The notes under the pieces: model-generated
What the model was told of the DNA's origin: nothing
What the model saw: the letters and a program-made list of their open reading frames with translations, nothing else
The model's database searches: none
Shown here: positions 47,313-57,598 of the stretch, piece after piece
How positions within the stretch are numbered: position 1 is the stretch's first letter
Layout: each line of letters opens with the position of its first letter
Made by a program: the position numbers and the translations under genes
Source of the DNA: Trueperella pecoris
GTDB taxonomy: Bacteria > Actinomycetota > Actinomycetes > Actinomycetales > Actinomycetaceae
Length of the DNA: 64,000 nt
Reading direction: 5' to 3'
Assembly: GCF_014926385.1 (NCBI RefSeq)
Contig: NZ_CP053291.1
Span: forward strand, 1,860,001 to 1,924,000

Positions 47313-48029
47313 CTACCTATAAAGTACCGAATCGATGTCTGTGGAGATCGCCGTGAATGCCCGGGCGGGCTCGTCCGCGGCAGTGATTGGCCGACCGACC
47401 ACCACGTGGCTTGCTCCCCCGGCCACCGCTGCCGCGGGGGTCGCGACGCGGGACTGGTCGCCGAGCTGCGCGCCTGGCGGCCTCACACCCGGGGTGACGA
47501 TGAGCGCCTCTGGACCGAGAGCCCCTCGCAGGTGGGGTGCCTCGAGCGGGGAGCAGACGACGCCGTCGGCACCCGCCGCGTAGGAGGCGCGCGCAAGAGC
47601 GGCCACCTGGGCGGGCAGGTCTCGCTCGACGCCGATCGACGCCAAGGTCGCCTCGTCCATCGAGGTCAGGACGGTGACGGCCAGGATCGCGGTTGAGGTG
47701 GCCCCCGCGCTGGCCAGCCCCTCGCGGGCGGCGCGAATCATGTCCGCGCCGCCCGCCGCGTGCACGGTCAGCAGATCCGCCCCGAGCCTTCCGAGCACGG
47801 CACTGGCCTGGCGGACCTGATGGGGAATGTCGTGGAGCTTGAGGTCAAGGAAGACCTTGAATCCGCGATCCTTGAGTTCGGTGACGATGCGCGGGCCCGT
47901 CGCATAAAAGAGCGTCATGCCGACCTTGACCCATGCCCCGCGCGGGAGTGTGTCCGCGAGCGCGAGCGCCTCTCCTTCGGACAGGTCGAGGGCGACGATG
48001 ACGCGTTCGCCTCCGGCAGTCAGTTTCAT
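47313..48029 (-). CDS. pyrF: Orotidine 5'-phosphate decarboxylase
   Basis: Decarboxylates OMP to UMP, final step of the pathway. 238 residues. The catalytic motif is FLDLKLHDIPHQV (Lys-Asp charge network), with RVIVALDLSEGEAL at the N-terminus and VTPGVRPPGAQ and VVVGRPITAADEP at the phosphate-binding end. This is the small, class I-like barrel rather than the Mycobacterium-type enzyme. ATG 48029 overlaps the pyrC stop as ATGA, pointing to translational coupling. Confidence 0.95.
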   Translation of the reverse strand: MKLTAGGERVIVALDLSEGEALALADTLPRGAWVKVGMTLFYATGPRIVTELKDRGFKVFLDLKLHDIPHQVRQASAVLGRLGADLLTVHAAGGADMIRAAREGLASAGATSTAILAVTVLTSMDEATLASIGVERDLPAQVAALARASYAAGADGVVCSPLEAPHLRGALGPEALIVTPGVRPPGAQLGDQSRVATPAAAVAGGASHVVVGRPITAADEPARAFTAISTDIDSVLYR

Positions 48030-49319
48030 CGGGTGACCTTTCCGTCGCGATAGGTGAATTCGCCGCGCAAGAGCGTGCCCCAGACGGCGCCGGCGAGCGT
48101 GCGCCCCCAGAAGCCGCAGTTGACGGACTTGGAGGCCAAGTGATCGCGGTCTACCGGCGTCGTACCCTCGGGATCGAAGATGCACAGCGAGGCGTCGGCC
48201 CCCTCCTCGATGGCGAGCGGCGCCAAGCGCAGGATCTGACGCGGGCGGATCGCCATGAGCGTGACGAGGCGATTCCAGTCGATGCGTCCCGTTCGCACCA
48301 GCCCGTTGAACACCGCCGGCAGCGAGGTTTCCAGGCCGATCATGCCGAAGGGTGCGCGTTCGAATTCGAGGTCCTTTTCGTGGGCGGCGTGTGGGGCGTG
48401 GTCAGTGGAGATGACGTCGATCGTCCCATCCACCACGGCCTGCGCGAGCACCTGCGCGTCCGTACCCGCCCGCAACGGCGGGTTGACCTTGTAATACGTC
48501 TCGTATTCGGTGCTGATGTCGTCCTCGGTGAGGAAGAGGTGATGTGGGGTTGCTTCGGCGGTCACGTTCAGCCCCCGAGCCTTCGCCGCACGCACGGCCT
48601 CCACGCCCGCCGCGGTCGAGATGTGACCCACGTGCAGGCGCCCGCCGGTGAGTTCGGCGAGTTCGATGTCGCGCAGGATCTGGACCACCTCGCCCTGCGA
48701 CGGCCACCCTGCCAGCCCGAGCCGGGTCGAGGCCACGCCCTCGTTGACGACGCCGTCGCCCACCAGCCCCTCGTCCTGCGAGTGAGTGATCACCGGGCAG
48801 TCCCAGAGTTTGGCGTAGTCGAGCGCGAGGCGCATGAGGCCAGAGTGCTGGATCCCGTGCCCGTCGTCGGAGAAGGCGACCGCGCCGGCGCTAGCCATGT
48901 CACCCATCTCCGACAGCTCCTTGCCTCCGAGGCCCTTGCTGACGGCGCCGATGGGGAAGATGTCAACAAGGCCGATCTCCTTGCCGCGCTGAATCTGGGT
49001 GAGGACCAGCTGCGCGCGATCAACCACGGGTTCGGTGTTGGCCATCGTGGCAACGCCCGTGAATCCGCCGCGGGCTGCCGCCCGCGAGCCCGTCTCAATA
49101 TCCTCCTTGTGCTCGAGCCCCGGCTCGCGGAAGTGCACGTGCATGTCGAACAGGCCCGGCATGATGATCTTCCCGCTTAGGTCGATGCGCTCGGCGTCGG
49201 CCCAGCCGGCCTCCTCGCCGTCAAAACTCACCGCGGCGATACGGCCATCCCGGACGAAAATTGTGCCGACGGCGTCGTACCCCTTCTGGGGATCGACGAT
49301 GCGGGCACCTACAAGAACC

Positions 49320-49327
<8 letters not shown>
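48026..49327 (-). CDS. pyrC: Dihydroorotase (class I)
   Basis: Cyclises carbamoyl aspartate to dihydroorotate; binuclear zinc enzyme. 433 residues. The first metal motif is MPGLFDMHVHFREPGLEHKE (HxH), then the lysine region GSRAAARGGFTGVATMANT, later histidines in VITHSQD and LHVGHIST, and the Asp in DVISTDHAPH. ATG 49327 overlaps the pyrB stop in ATGTCTAA, an 8-base overlap. Confidence 0.95.
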
Positions 49328-50992
<1,665 letters not shown>

Positions 50993-51010
50993 TCACCTCC
51001 CGGCGGGTAT

Positions 51011-51036
51011 CAAAAAAGCCCCGCCAAAAGGCAGGG
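51011..51036 (-). terminator. Attenuator terminator of the pyr operon
   Basis: On the minus strand GCCCTGCC, a TTTT loop and GGCGGGGC are followed by TTTTTTGA, 70 bases before the pyrR ATG. Being ahead of the first gene and behind the PyrR-like hairpin, it fits transcription attenuation. Confidence 0.85.
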
Positions 51037-51055
51037 CAAAGCGCTCACGCGTGGC

Positions 51056-51086
51056 GTCTTGCCGGTTCTCTGACCGCCTTAAAGAC
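51056..51086 (-). promoter_or_regulatory. PyrR-binding-loop-like leader hairpin
   Basis: RNA from the minus strand folds as GUCUU/AAGAC (outer) and CGGU/ACCG (inner) around a CAGAGA loop. The UCAGAGAACC core resembles the PyrR consensus UCCAGAGAGGCU. It is followed about 20 bases later by the terminator. Confidence 0.7.
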
Positions 51087-51092
51087 GTCTTG

Positions 51093-51123
51093 AGCCTAGC
51101 ACGCGGGGGTGGGGTGATGTCGA
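51093..51123 (-). promoter_or_regulatory. Probable pyr operon promoter
   Basis: TCGACA (51123-51118) and TAGGCT (51098-51093) on the minus strand with 19-base spacing. Transcription would start just before the PyrR-like hairpin. Confidence 0.5.
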
Positions 51124-51230
51124 GCGCTTTAACCCACTCGCCGCGTGGCGTGCGGCACGGGGCGTGGGGGCGGGTGCAGGTTACTGGCGTGGGGGTACGG
51201 ACGGCACATGGCGTGCGACACAGGGCGCCG

Positions 51231-51908
51231 CTACAGGTGCGGCTTGTTGTATGCCTCCGCCACAATGTCGGAGACCAGGCGGGAGCGTCGCAGCGAGAGT
51301 GAGCCATCGGCCTGGAAGCGAGCCAGCTGCCACGGCGGCGCGAGAGAAAGATAGGTATTGACGACGACGTCGGGACTCTCTTTCATCCCCGTACTCAGCC
51401 ACGACACGAGAACCGACACAAGGTTATACACCTGCTGGGTGGAGGCCATCTCAGTCCACAACTCCGACACGGATTCGCCCTCGAGCCGAGATTTGAATTC
51501 GTCCACGTACGCGGCGAAGGTCAAGGTCAGGCGCCGGGTAATGTGGCCGACGATCACCGGCTGACCCTCCCCACCAAAAAGCGCGCCAAGAATCTGCCGG
51601 TGGTTGAGCAACTCGGTCAGCATGCGAATATAGATCTCGCGCCAGCGCAGAAGGTAATCATCGCTTGCGGTGGCGATAGCCCCGGTGAGCTCGTCGAGGA
51701 AAGGCTGAAGGATATCAACGACGGCGTCCGCAATGAACTGCGCCGGTGAGTCTCCGTGCTGGTAGAAGGTCGTCCGAGAAATGCCGGCCTCGCGGGAAAG
51801 CTCGGCCACCGTGATGGCATCAGCAGGCTTGGCCAGCGCGAGCCGCAGCGCGGCATCGTTGAGCTGGGCACGCACGCGCACATAACGCGGATCGTTGACG
51901 TCTGCCAT
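51231..51908 (-). CDS. TetR-family transcriptional regulator
   Basis: 225 residues. The N-terminal HTH is DAITVAELSREAGISRTTFY, followed by QHGDSPAQFIADAVVDIL. The ligand-binding C-terminal part has no recognisable subgroup; WREIYIRMLTELLNHRQILG resembles the TetR_C_33-like dimer region. ATG 51908. It precedes the pyr promoter on the same strand but with its own spacing, so it is probably independent; target unknown. Confidence 0.87.
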   Translation of the reverse strand: MADVNDPRYVRVRAQLNDAALRLALAKPADAITVAELSREAGISRTTFYQHGDSPAQFIADAVVDILQPFLDELTGAIATASDDYLLRWREIYIRMLTELLNHRQILGALFGGEGQPVIVGHITRRLTLTFAAYVDEFKSRLEGESVSELWTEMASTQQVYNLVSVLVSWLSTGMKESPDVVVNTYLSLAPPWQLARFQADGSLSLRRSRLVSDIVAEAYNKPHL

Positions 51909-52020
51909 CTGCGTTTCCTTCCCGTCTCAACGGCTTGGGCGGCTCTTGGGCCGCTTGGCTGCCGCGCCACCGGGCCGCCGCCGGGCCGCCGCCGGGCCGC
52001 CCCGGCGAGTTGGCCGTCCG

Positions 52021-52131
52021 CGCTGTACTAACCTGCAGGCCGCCCAGCCACCGCAACGTCCGCGCTGTACCAAGGTGCCCGCCGCTGTATTAATCTGGCG
52101 CATTTTAATACAGCGGCAATCAGCTTAATGG
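52021..52131. repeat. Cluster of CGCTGTA palindromic units, including an intact one
   Basis: Units: CGCTGTACTAACCTGCAGG (52021), CGCTGTACCAAGGTGCC (52063) and a complete palindrome at 52082-52116. The latter has arms CCGCTGTATTAA and TTAATACAGCGG, with GCG at its centre (52098-52100), then AATCAGCTTAAT. This is the unoccupied form of the element that carries IS30 at two other sites. Confidence 0.85.
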
Positions 52132-52263
52132 TGCACGGGCGTCGTGGGTCGGTGTCAGAGCCTCCCACCGCTCCACCGATGACCCGATTTCCACATCCTA
52201 TAGCCGAATGCGGCGAAGGGAAGCGGGCAATAGTCCTTACTGGCGGCCGGGCCCTGCCCACAA

Positions 52264-52306
52264 CCGTTGTCCGGCTGCCGGCGCTGTAGTAACCTGCACG
52301 CCACCC
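52264..52306. repeat. Isolated CGCTGTA-type unit
   Basis: GGCGCTGTAGTAACCTGCAC, a single arm of the same repeat family without its mirror arm. Confidence 0.6.
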
Positions 52307-52498
52307 GCGCCACCACGCGCCCGCTCCGCCACGGCGCCCACGCGAAGCTCTCCAACAAAGCGGGTGGCCCCGCGACGTCAAAGTCGCGGGGCCAAGACTG
52401 AACCGATCAGGCGGCAATCAGGCACCTAGGGCCCGCCGCCAAACCGCAGCCACAGCCAAACCGCAGCCGCAGCTAAACCGCCACCTCAGTCTGAAGCT

Positions 52499-52657
52499 TT
52501 AGCCGAACAGCTTCGAGAGGAAGGACGAGCCGCCCTCGTTCTCGTGACCCTGGCAACGCTCCGACTGGGGAACGCCGGCGAGAGCCTGTTCGATGTGGTT
52601 ACCACAGCCGGCCCAGGTGGGCTTGCCGCACTTCCTGCATGTAACGCGCTGACACAT
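52499..52657 (-). CDS. Small cysteine-rich (zinc-ribbon-like) protein
   Basis: 52 residues: MCQRVTCRKCGKPTWAGCGN at the start, CxxC at C7/C10, plus C2, C18, H21, C35 and H38, ending SSFLSKLFG. Resembles a small conserved protein found in many actinobacteria. The pattern suggests binding of one zinc ion. AAGGAC lies upstream of the ATG at 52657. It is 35 bases downstream of the CoADR-rhodanese gene and on the same strand, so probably co-transcribed. Function unknown; thiol or persulfide chemistry is a guess from context. Confidence 0.75.
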   Translation of the reverse strand: MCQRVTCRKCGKPTWAGCGNHIEQALAGVPQSERCQGHENEGGSSFLSKLFG

Positions 52658-52692
52658 AGTGTTTGTCCTTCTCGAGTGTTTGAGCTATTGGA

Positions 52693-54357
52693 TTACTGGA
52701 CGATCATGCCGGAGGCGTCGTCGCCGATTTCTGCCAACATGGTGATCATGCCGCCCGAGTGGTTTGCGCACTCGAATCCGGCCTGAACAAGCTGGCGGTG
52801 TGCAAGGTATGAGCGCATGCCCGACTTGCAGTGAACCGCGATCGGGCGCCCAGCAGCAGCCTCGCGGACCTCGTCCATCCGGTCACGGATTTCGAGGTGC
52901 GGGATGTTGAGTGCGCCGTCAATGTGGCCCTCGTTTGCGTACTCGCCGCGGCTACGTACGTCGAGGATGAGGTGATCCTTGCGGAGTTCCTCAAGTTCGC
53001 AGGTGTGCCAGACGTCCATCGTGTGGTCGAGGACGTTGGCGGCCATCATGCCGGCCATGTTGACCGGGTCCTTCGCCGAGCCGTAGGGCGGGGCGTAGGC
53101 AAGGTCGAGGTCGATGAGATCAGCGACTGTCATGCCAGCCTTGATGGCGGTGGCGAGGACGTCGATACGCTTGTCGACGCCGTCGACACCCGCAATCTGC
53201 GCACCGAGCACCTTCCCGTCTTGCCCGAAGTGGAGGCGCATGTGCATCTGCTTGGCGCCCGGGAAGTAGCCGGCATGGTTGGCCGGGTGGAGGGAGATGG
53301 TGTGGTGGGCAATGTTGGCGGCCGCGAGTGTGCGCTCGTTTGCGCCGGTCGTGGCGGCGGTGAGCTTGCCGACGCGGACGATGGCCGTGCCGATGGTGGT
53401 CGGGATGGGATGGGAGAGGTCGCCAGAGATGGCGTCGGCGACGAGGCGTCCGGCGCGATTGGCCGGGCCCGCAAGGGCGACCGGGCGCTTGATGCCGGTG
53501 ACAAGGTCGGTCGAGGTGGCGGCGTCGCCGACTGCCCAGATGTTGGGGACGTTGGTGCGGCCGTGCTCGTCGATAACGATCGCTCCGCCTGCGCATTCGA
53601 CGCCAGCGGCTTCCCACGTGTCGGTGCGCGGGCGTACGCCGGCAGACAGGACGACGACGTCGGCCTCGACGCGCGAGCCGTCCGAAAGGATCGCGACGCC
53701 GGTCCCCTCGCCTTCCTCGATCGCTTCGACGGCGGTGGAGGTGCGCACGTCAAGGCCGAGCGACTTCAGTTCGCCGGTGACGTAGTAGGCCGTCTCCTGG
53801 TCGAGTGGCGGTAGGACGTGGTCAGCGAATTCGACCACGGTGGTCTTGATGCCGCGCATGTTGAGAGCTTCAGCGGCTTCGAGGCCGATGAAGCCCGCGC
53901 CGATCACGACGGCGGTCTTGGCACCTTCAGCCATCTTGTCGAGGGCGAGGGCGTCGGAGACGGTGCGCAGGGTGGTCACGCGCTCGGAGTCGATGCCGGG
54001 GATGTTCGGACGGAAGGCGTCTGCGCCAGGCGAGAGGACGAGTTCGTCGTAGGAAAGCTCGTACTCACCCTCGGGGCCGCGGACCTGGACGGTCTTGGTC
54101 TGCGGATCCACCTTGGTCACGGTCGAGTTGACGCGCGCGTCAAGGTTGAGCGAGGCCTTGAGCGATTCGGGCGTCTGGACAAGGAGCGCGCCGCGATCGG
54201 TGATTTCACCGGAGACGAAATACGGCAAGCCACAGTTTGCGAACGAGACTTCCGGGCCCGCCTCGAGGACGATGATCTCAGCGTCTTCCTGAAGCCTACG
54301 CAGGCGGGCTGCTGCGGACATTCCGCCGGCGACGCCGCCAACAACAACAATCTTCAT
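52693..54357 (-). CDS. CoA-disulfide reductase / rhodanese fusion (CoADR-RHD)
   Basis: 554 residues. Residues 1-440: FAD/NAD(P)H disulfide reductase with KIVVVGGVAGGMSAAARLRR and the single active cysteine in VSFANCGLPYFVSG; TAVVIGAGFIGLEAAEALNM binds NAD(P)H. Residues about 460-554: rhodanese domain with LILDVRSRGEYANEGHIDGA and catalytic cysteine in AVHCKSGMRSYLAHRQL. Such fusions reduce CoA-persulfide or polysulfide and release sulfide. Start is ATG 54357 because GGAGGATTACCCA lies just before it; the ATG at 54372 includes that site. A CstR-type operator sits 24 bases upstream. Confidence 0.94.
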   Translation of the reverse strand: MKIVVVGGVAGGMSAAARLRRLQEDAEIIVLEAGPEVSFANCGLPYFVSGEITDRGALLVQTPESLKASLNLDARVNSTVTKVDPQTKTVQVRGPEGEYELSYDELVLSPGADAFRPNIPGIDSERVTTLRTVSDALALDKMAEGAKTAVVIGAGFIGLEAAEALNMRGIKTTVVEFADHVLPPLDQETAYYVTGELKSLGLDVRTSTAVEAIEEGEGTGVAILSDGSRVEADVVVLSAGVRPRTDTWEAAGVECAGGAIVIDEHGRTNVPNIWAVGDAATSTDLVTGIKRPVALAGPANRAGRLVADAISGDLSHPIPTTIGTAIVRVGKLTAATTGANERTLAAANIAHHTISLHPANHAGYFPGAKQMHMRLHFGQDGKVLGAQIAGVDGVDKRIDVLATAIKAGMTVADLIDLDLAYAPPYGSAKDPVNMAGMMAANVLDHTMDVWHTCELEELRKDHLILDVRSRGEYANEGHIDGALNIPHLEIRDRMDEVREAAAGRPIAVHCKSGMRSYLAHRQLVQAGFECANHSGGMITMLAEIGDDASGMIVQ

Positions 54358-54380
54358 TGGGTAATCCTCCATTGCTCTAG

Positions 54381-54396
54381 ATACCCCCTGGGGTAT
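54381..54396. promoter_or_regulatory. CsoR/CstR-type operator
   Basis: ATACCCCCTGGGGTAT, a perfect dyad (7-bp arms, 2-base centre) in the divergent region between the CoADR-rhodanese gene and the CsoR/CstR-family gene. It matches the TACCC-N4-GGGTA type bound by this family. Confidence 0.88.
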
Positions 54397-54483
54397 AGGC
54401 TAATGCGCAGGCGCGAGAATACGCAAGCACTTGATTCCATCCCGTAACATGCAAAAAGCCACATGAGCGAGAGAGGTGGGAAT

Positions 54484-54750
54484 ATGCAAGAAATTCCAAA
54501 AATATCGGCCGAGCAGCGCAAGGCTCTCAATCGGCTTAAGCGGGCGCGCGGGCAACTCAACGCGGTCATCGACAGCATTGAGAAGGGCGGCGAATGCGTG
54601 GACGTCATCCATCAGCTCGCGGCCGTCACCTCGGCACTCAACAAGGCCGGCTACACGATCGTCGCCGCCGCCATGAAAAACTGCGTGCTGTCAGACGACC
54701 CAACCACCACGCCGGAGGAGCTCGAAAAGGCGTTCTCGGCCCTCGCCTGA
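54484..54750 (+). CDS. CstR-like (CsoR/DUF156 family) persulfide-sensing repressor
   Basis: 88 residues, all-helical DUF156 protein: ALNRLKRARGQLNAVIDSIE and GGECVDVIHQLAAVTSALNK. Cysteines C38 and C67 are 29 apart, as in CsoR and CstR. The copper-site His four residues before the second Cys is replaced (A63 in AAAMKNCVL), so copper sensing is unlikely and persulfide sensing by a Cys pair, as in Staphylococcus CstR, is favoured. Divergent from a CoADR-rhodanese gene with a shared operator. Start ATG 54484 follows GAGAGGTGGG; an ATG seven codons earlier is possible. Confidence 0.88.
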   Translation: MQEIPKISAEQRKALNRLKRARGQLNAVIDSIEKGGECVDVIHQLAAVTSALNKAGYTIVAAAMKNCVLSDDPTTTPEELEKAFSALA

Positions 54751-54785
54751 CCTGCAAGAGCATTACGCAAGCCAACCGTCATCAA

Positions 54786-54824
54786 ACGGGTGCGATCAAC
54801 TACTGGATCGCACCCGTCTTTTCG
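54786..54824 (+). terminator. Intrinsic terminator after the CstR-like gene
   Basis: ACGGGTGCGATC and GATCGCACCCGT form a perfect 12-bp stem with an 8-base loop, followed by CTTTTCG. It separates the repressor gene from dmsA. Confidence 0.9.
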
Positions 54825-54938
54825 TACCACCTAGGACCTTCGGCTACTGAACACCCGTCGCTTTGGGTCAAATAATTGAAGTGCCAGCCGGGGAAATTGC
54901 TCCGGCTCTTCTTTATTCACCAACAAACGGGGGCAAAG

Positions 54939-57593
54939 ATGACTCAGACGCTTTCACCCGGCGCACCGACGGAGCCGCAAGGCCCCTCGCGTCGTACCTT
55001 CCTCAAGTGGTCAGGCGTGGCCGCTGGTGTTGCGGGCCTAGCCGCGACCACCGACCTCGGTATGCCCGACCCGGCTCAAGCCGCCTCCACGGAAGGTCTG
55101 GCCGACGCCGACCGTACCGTGTGGAGCGCGTGTACCGTCAATTGTGGGTCACGTTGCCCACTGCGGTTGCAGGTTAAGGACGGAACTATCGTCCGCGTTC
55201 TGCCAGACAACACGGGCGATGACACCCTCGGCAATCAGCGGGTACGCGCCTGCGTTCGCGGTCGCTCTATCCGCCAGCGCATCTACAACCCAGATCGCCT
55301 CAAGAAGCCGATGAAGCGAAAGCCTGGAACAAAACGTGGCGATGAGCAGTGGGAAGAAATCTCGTGGGACCAGGCACTAACCGAGATTGCCGACAAGATG
55401 AAGGAAATAAAGGCCAAGTATGGCAATGAGGCCTTTTACGTGCAATATGGTACCGGCACGCTTGGATCTGTCATGTCCTGTTCTTGGCCACCAGACGCTA
55501 CCCCACAAGCACGCCTCCTTAATGCGTTTGGCGGATATCTGGACCATTACTCCGATTATTCAACGACGGCGATCACACAGGCATATCCCTACTTCTACGG
55601 CGCATGGGTCAATTCAAACTCGTTTGACGACGTCTCCCATGCCAAGCTCCAGGTGATGTTCGGAAATAACCCGCTTGAGACGCGCATGTCTGGGGGCGGC
55701 CATACCTTCGTCACCCAGGAGATCAAACGCAAGCATGGAGTGCGCACAATTGTTATTGATCCGCGTTACTCTGACACATCGGTCGCTCTCGGTGACGAGT
55801 GGGTTGCACTCCGCCCGGGTACCGACGCCGCGCTCATCGCAGGCATGATCTATGTAATGGTCGAAGAAAACCTTCACGACCAGGCTTTCCTTGACAAATA
55901 CTGTATTGGATTTGACGAGGCGCACATGCCCGAAGGAGCTCCCGTAAATTCATCCTATCGTTCCTACCTTGAGGGCAAAGGTGCAGATGGTGTCGCGAAG
56001 ACTCCCGAGTGGGCCGCCGACATCTGTGGCGTCCCTGCTGCAACGATCCGCCGACTTGCCCGCGAAATCGCAAACGCTAAGCCCGCAGCCATCACCCAGG
56101 GCTGGGGTCCGCAACGCCACGCCAACGGTGAGAACACCGCCCGGGCAATTTTCCTCCTCGCATGCGTGACGGGTAATCCAGGAATTCCGGGCGGAGGCAC
56201 CGGCGCGCGCGAAGGTGCTGCAGGCCTTGCTATCGCAAACCCGTTCTACACTGAATTGGTCAACCCCTCAGAGAAGATCATTTCCTGTTTTTCTTGGCTC
56301 GACGCCATTGATCACGGCCCGCAGATGAACACCTTCAATGCTGGCGTCGGTGTTAAACCTAAACCCGGGGTGCGCGCTCTCAAGGTCCCCATCGACGAAA
56401 ATATGCAACCGGAAAATACCTCGCTTGAGGTACCGATCAAAGCAGTCTTCCAGTACGCCAGCAATTCGCTCGTCAATCAGACTGGAAACAACAATGAATC
56501 CGTCACCATCTTGCAAGACGAATCGAAGTGCGAGCTGATTGTGACCACTGACATCATGTACACGGTTTCTGCGCGTTATTCAGATTACGTGTTGCCCGGC
56601 ACATCGACGTCGGAGGAGTTCGATTACCACGACGGCGCCAATGGCGGCCCGATGGCTTATGGCATCGTCTCCGAGCAGGCAATCGAGCCCCTGTACGAAA
56701 CAAAATCAATCTTCGATATTTGTACAGAACTTGCAGCCAAGCTTGACATCGAACAGGAATTCACTGGTGGAAAGAGTCGCGAAGATTGGCTTCGTCTGAC
56801 TATCGAAGAATCCCGTAAGAAGGATCCGGAGCTGCCGACGTGGGATGAGTGGAAGAAGATGGGAATCTACCGTCGTAACGCCGGCCCCGTCATCGCAATG
56901 AAAGACTTCCGCGAAGATCCGCAGGCCAACCCACTTTCGACTCCGTCAGGTAAAATCGAGATCTACTCCGAACGCCTCGCAAAGATGGCGAAAGTATGGG
57001 AGTTTGGCGTGTTCCGTCCGGTTCTTGCCGGCGATGTCATCAAGCCGCTCCCAGAATTCGTCGCAACGTGGGAAGGCGCTCTCGAGGCCCGGGAGAACAA
57101 AGATTACCCGCTTCAGGTCATTGGACACCATTTCAAAGGGCGCACCCATTCAACATATGGCAATGTAAAGATGCTCAAAGAAGCACACACCCAGACTGCT
57201 TGGATGAATCCCACCGACGCGGAACAGCGTGGCATAAAGAATGGAGATGCCGTCTACGTTTTCAACGAGCGTGGCACTGTTCAGCTCCGTGCATATGTCA
57301 CACAAAGGATCATCCCCGGCACTGTCTCCATCCCACAAGGAGCCTGGTACAAGCCGCTTCCTTCAGCTGATTTCTCCCTTCCGAAGGGGGCTGACGGCAA
57401 GCATCCCGTGGATATTGGCGGTTCGGTCAATACCCTGACGTCTTTGCACCCGACGCCGCTGGCGAAGGGACTACCCAGCCACACCGTGCTCGCACAGATC
57501 GCGAAAGCGGAATCTGGCGCACTCGAGAAGATTGAGGACGCCTATTACAAGCCCTACAGCGCTAATGCCGCTGGCATCTCCAAGGAGGATTAG
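54939..57593 (+). CDS. dmsA: DMSO reductase-family molybdopterin subunit A
   Basis: 884 residues. Twin-arginine signal PSRRTFLKWSGVAAGVAG (R18, R19) sends the folded enzyme across the membrane. The [4Fe-4S] motif is ACTVNCGSRC with a fourth cysteine in RVRACVRG, characteristic of the DmsA branch. YVQYGTGTLG, SCSWPPDATPQARLLNAFGG and HYSDYSTTAI follow the DmsA order, and a serine in the last one is the likely Mo ligand. The C-terminal GHHFKGRTHSTYGN and GDAVYVFNERGTVQL form the cofactor-binding domain. Reduces DMSO, TMAO or other S/N-oxides in anaerobic respiration. The ATG at 54939 has CGGGGGCAAAG upstream; homology begins there. Confidence 0.94.
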   Translation: MTQTLSPGAPTEPQGPSRRTFLKWSGVAAGVAGLAATTDLGMPDPAQAASTEGLADADRTVWSACTVNCGSRCPLRLQVKDGTIVRVLPDNTGDDTLGNQRVRACVRGRSIRQRIYNPDRLKKPMKRKPGTKRGDEQWEEISWDQALTEIADKMKEIKAKYGNEAFYVQYGTGTLGSVMSCSWPPDATPQARLLNAFGGYLDHYSDYSTTAITQAYPYFYGAWVNSNSFDDVSHAKLQVMFGNNPLETRMSGGGHTFVTQEIKRKHGVRTIVIDPRYSDTSVALGDEWVALRPGTDAALIAGMIYVMVEENLHDQAFLDKYCIGFDEAHMPEGAPVNSSYRSYLEGKGADGVAKTPEWAADICGVPAATIRRLAREIANAKPAAITQGWGPQRHANGENTARAIFLLACVTGNPGIPGGGTGAREGAAGLAIANPFYTELVNPSEKIISCFSWLDAIDHGPQMNTFNAGVGVKPKPGVRALKVPIDENMQPENTSLEVPIKAVFQYASNSLVNQTGNNNESVTILQDESKCELIVTTDIMYTVSARYSDYVLPGTSTSEEFDYHDGANGGPMAYGIVSEQAIEPLYETKSIFDICTELAAKLDIEQEFTGGKSREDWLRLTIEESRKKDPELPTWDEWKKMGIYRRNAGPVIAMKDFREDPQANPLSTPSGKIEIYSERLAKMAKVWEFGVFRPVLAGDVIKPLPEFVATWEGALEARENKDYPLQVIGHHFKGRTHSTYGNVKMLKEAHTQTAWMNPTDAEQRGIKNGDAVYVFNERGTVQLRAYVTQRIIPGTVSIPQGAWYKPLPSADFSLPKGADGKHPVDIGGSVNTLTSLHPTPLAKGLPSHTVLAQIAKAESGALEKIEDAYYKPYSANAAGISKED

Positions 57594-57598
57594 GACTC

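Larger units (their letters stand above)
51909..52498. other. Gene-free region with palindromic repeat cluster
   Basis: 590 bases without a supported gene. It starts with GCCGGGCCGCC repeats (about 51966-52005), then several CGCTGTA-type units (separately listed). The remainder up to 52498 shows no promoter or coding signal that I can support. Confidence 0.6.

Noticed and set aside
54939-57593. Formate dehydrogenase or nitrate reductase instead of DmsA
   Set aside because: CxxxCxxxC cluster spacing, the serine in place of Cys/Sec and the DmsC-type anchor all indicate the DMSO reductase branch.
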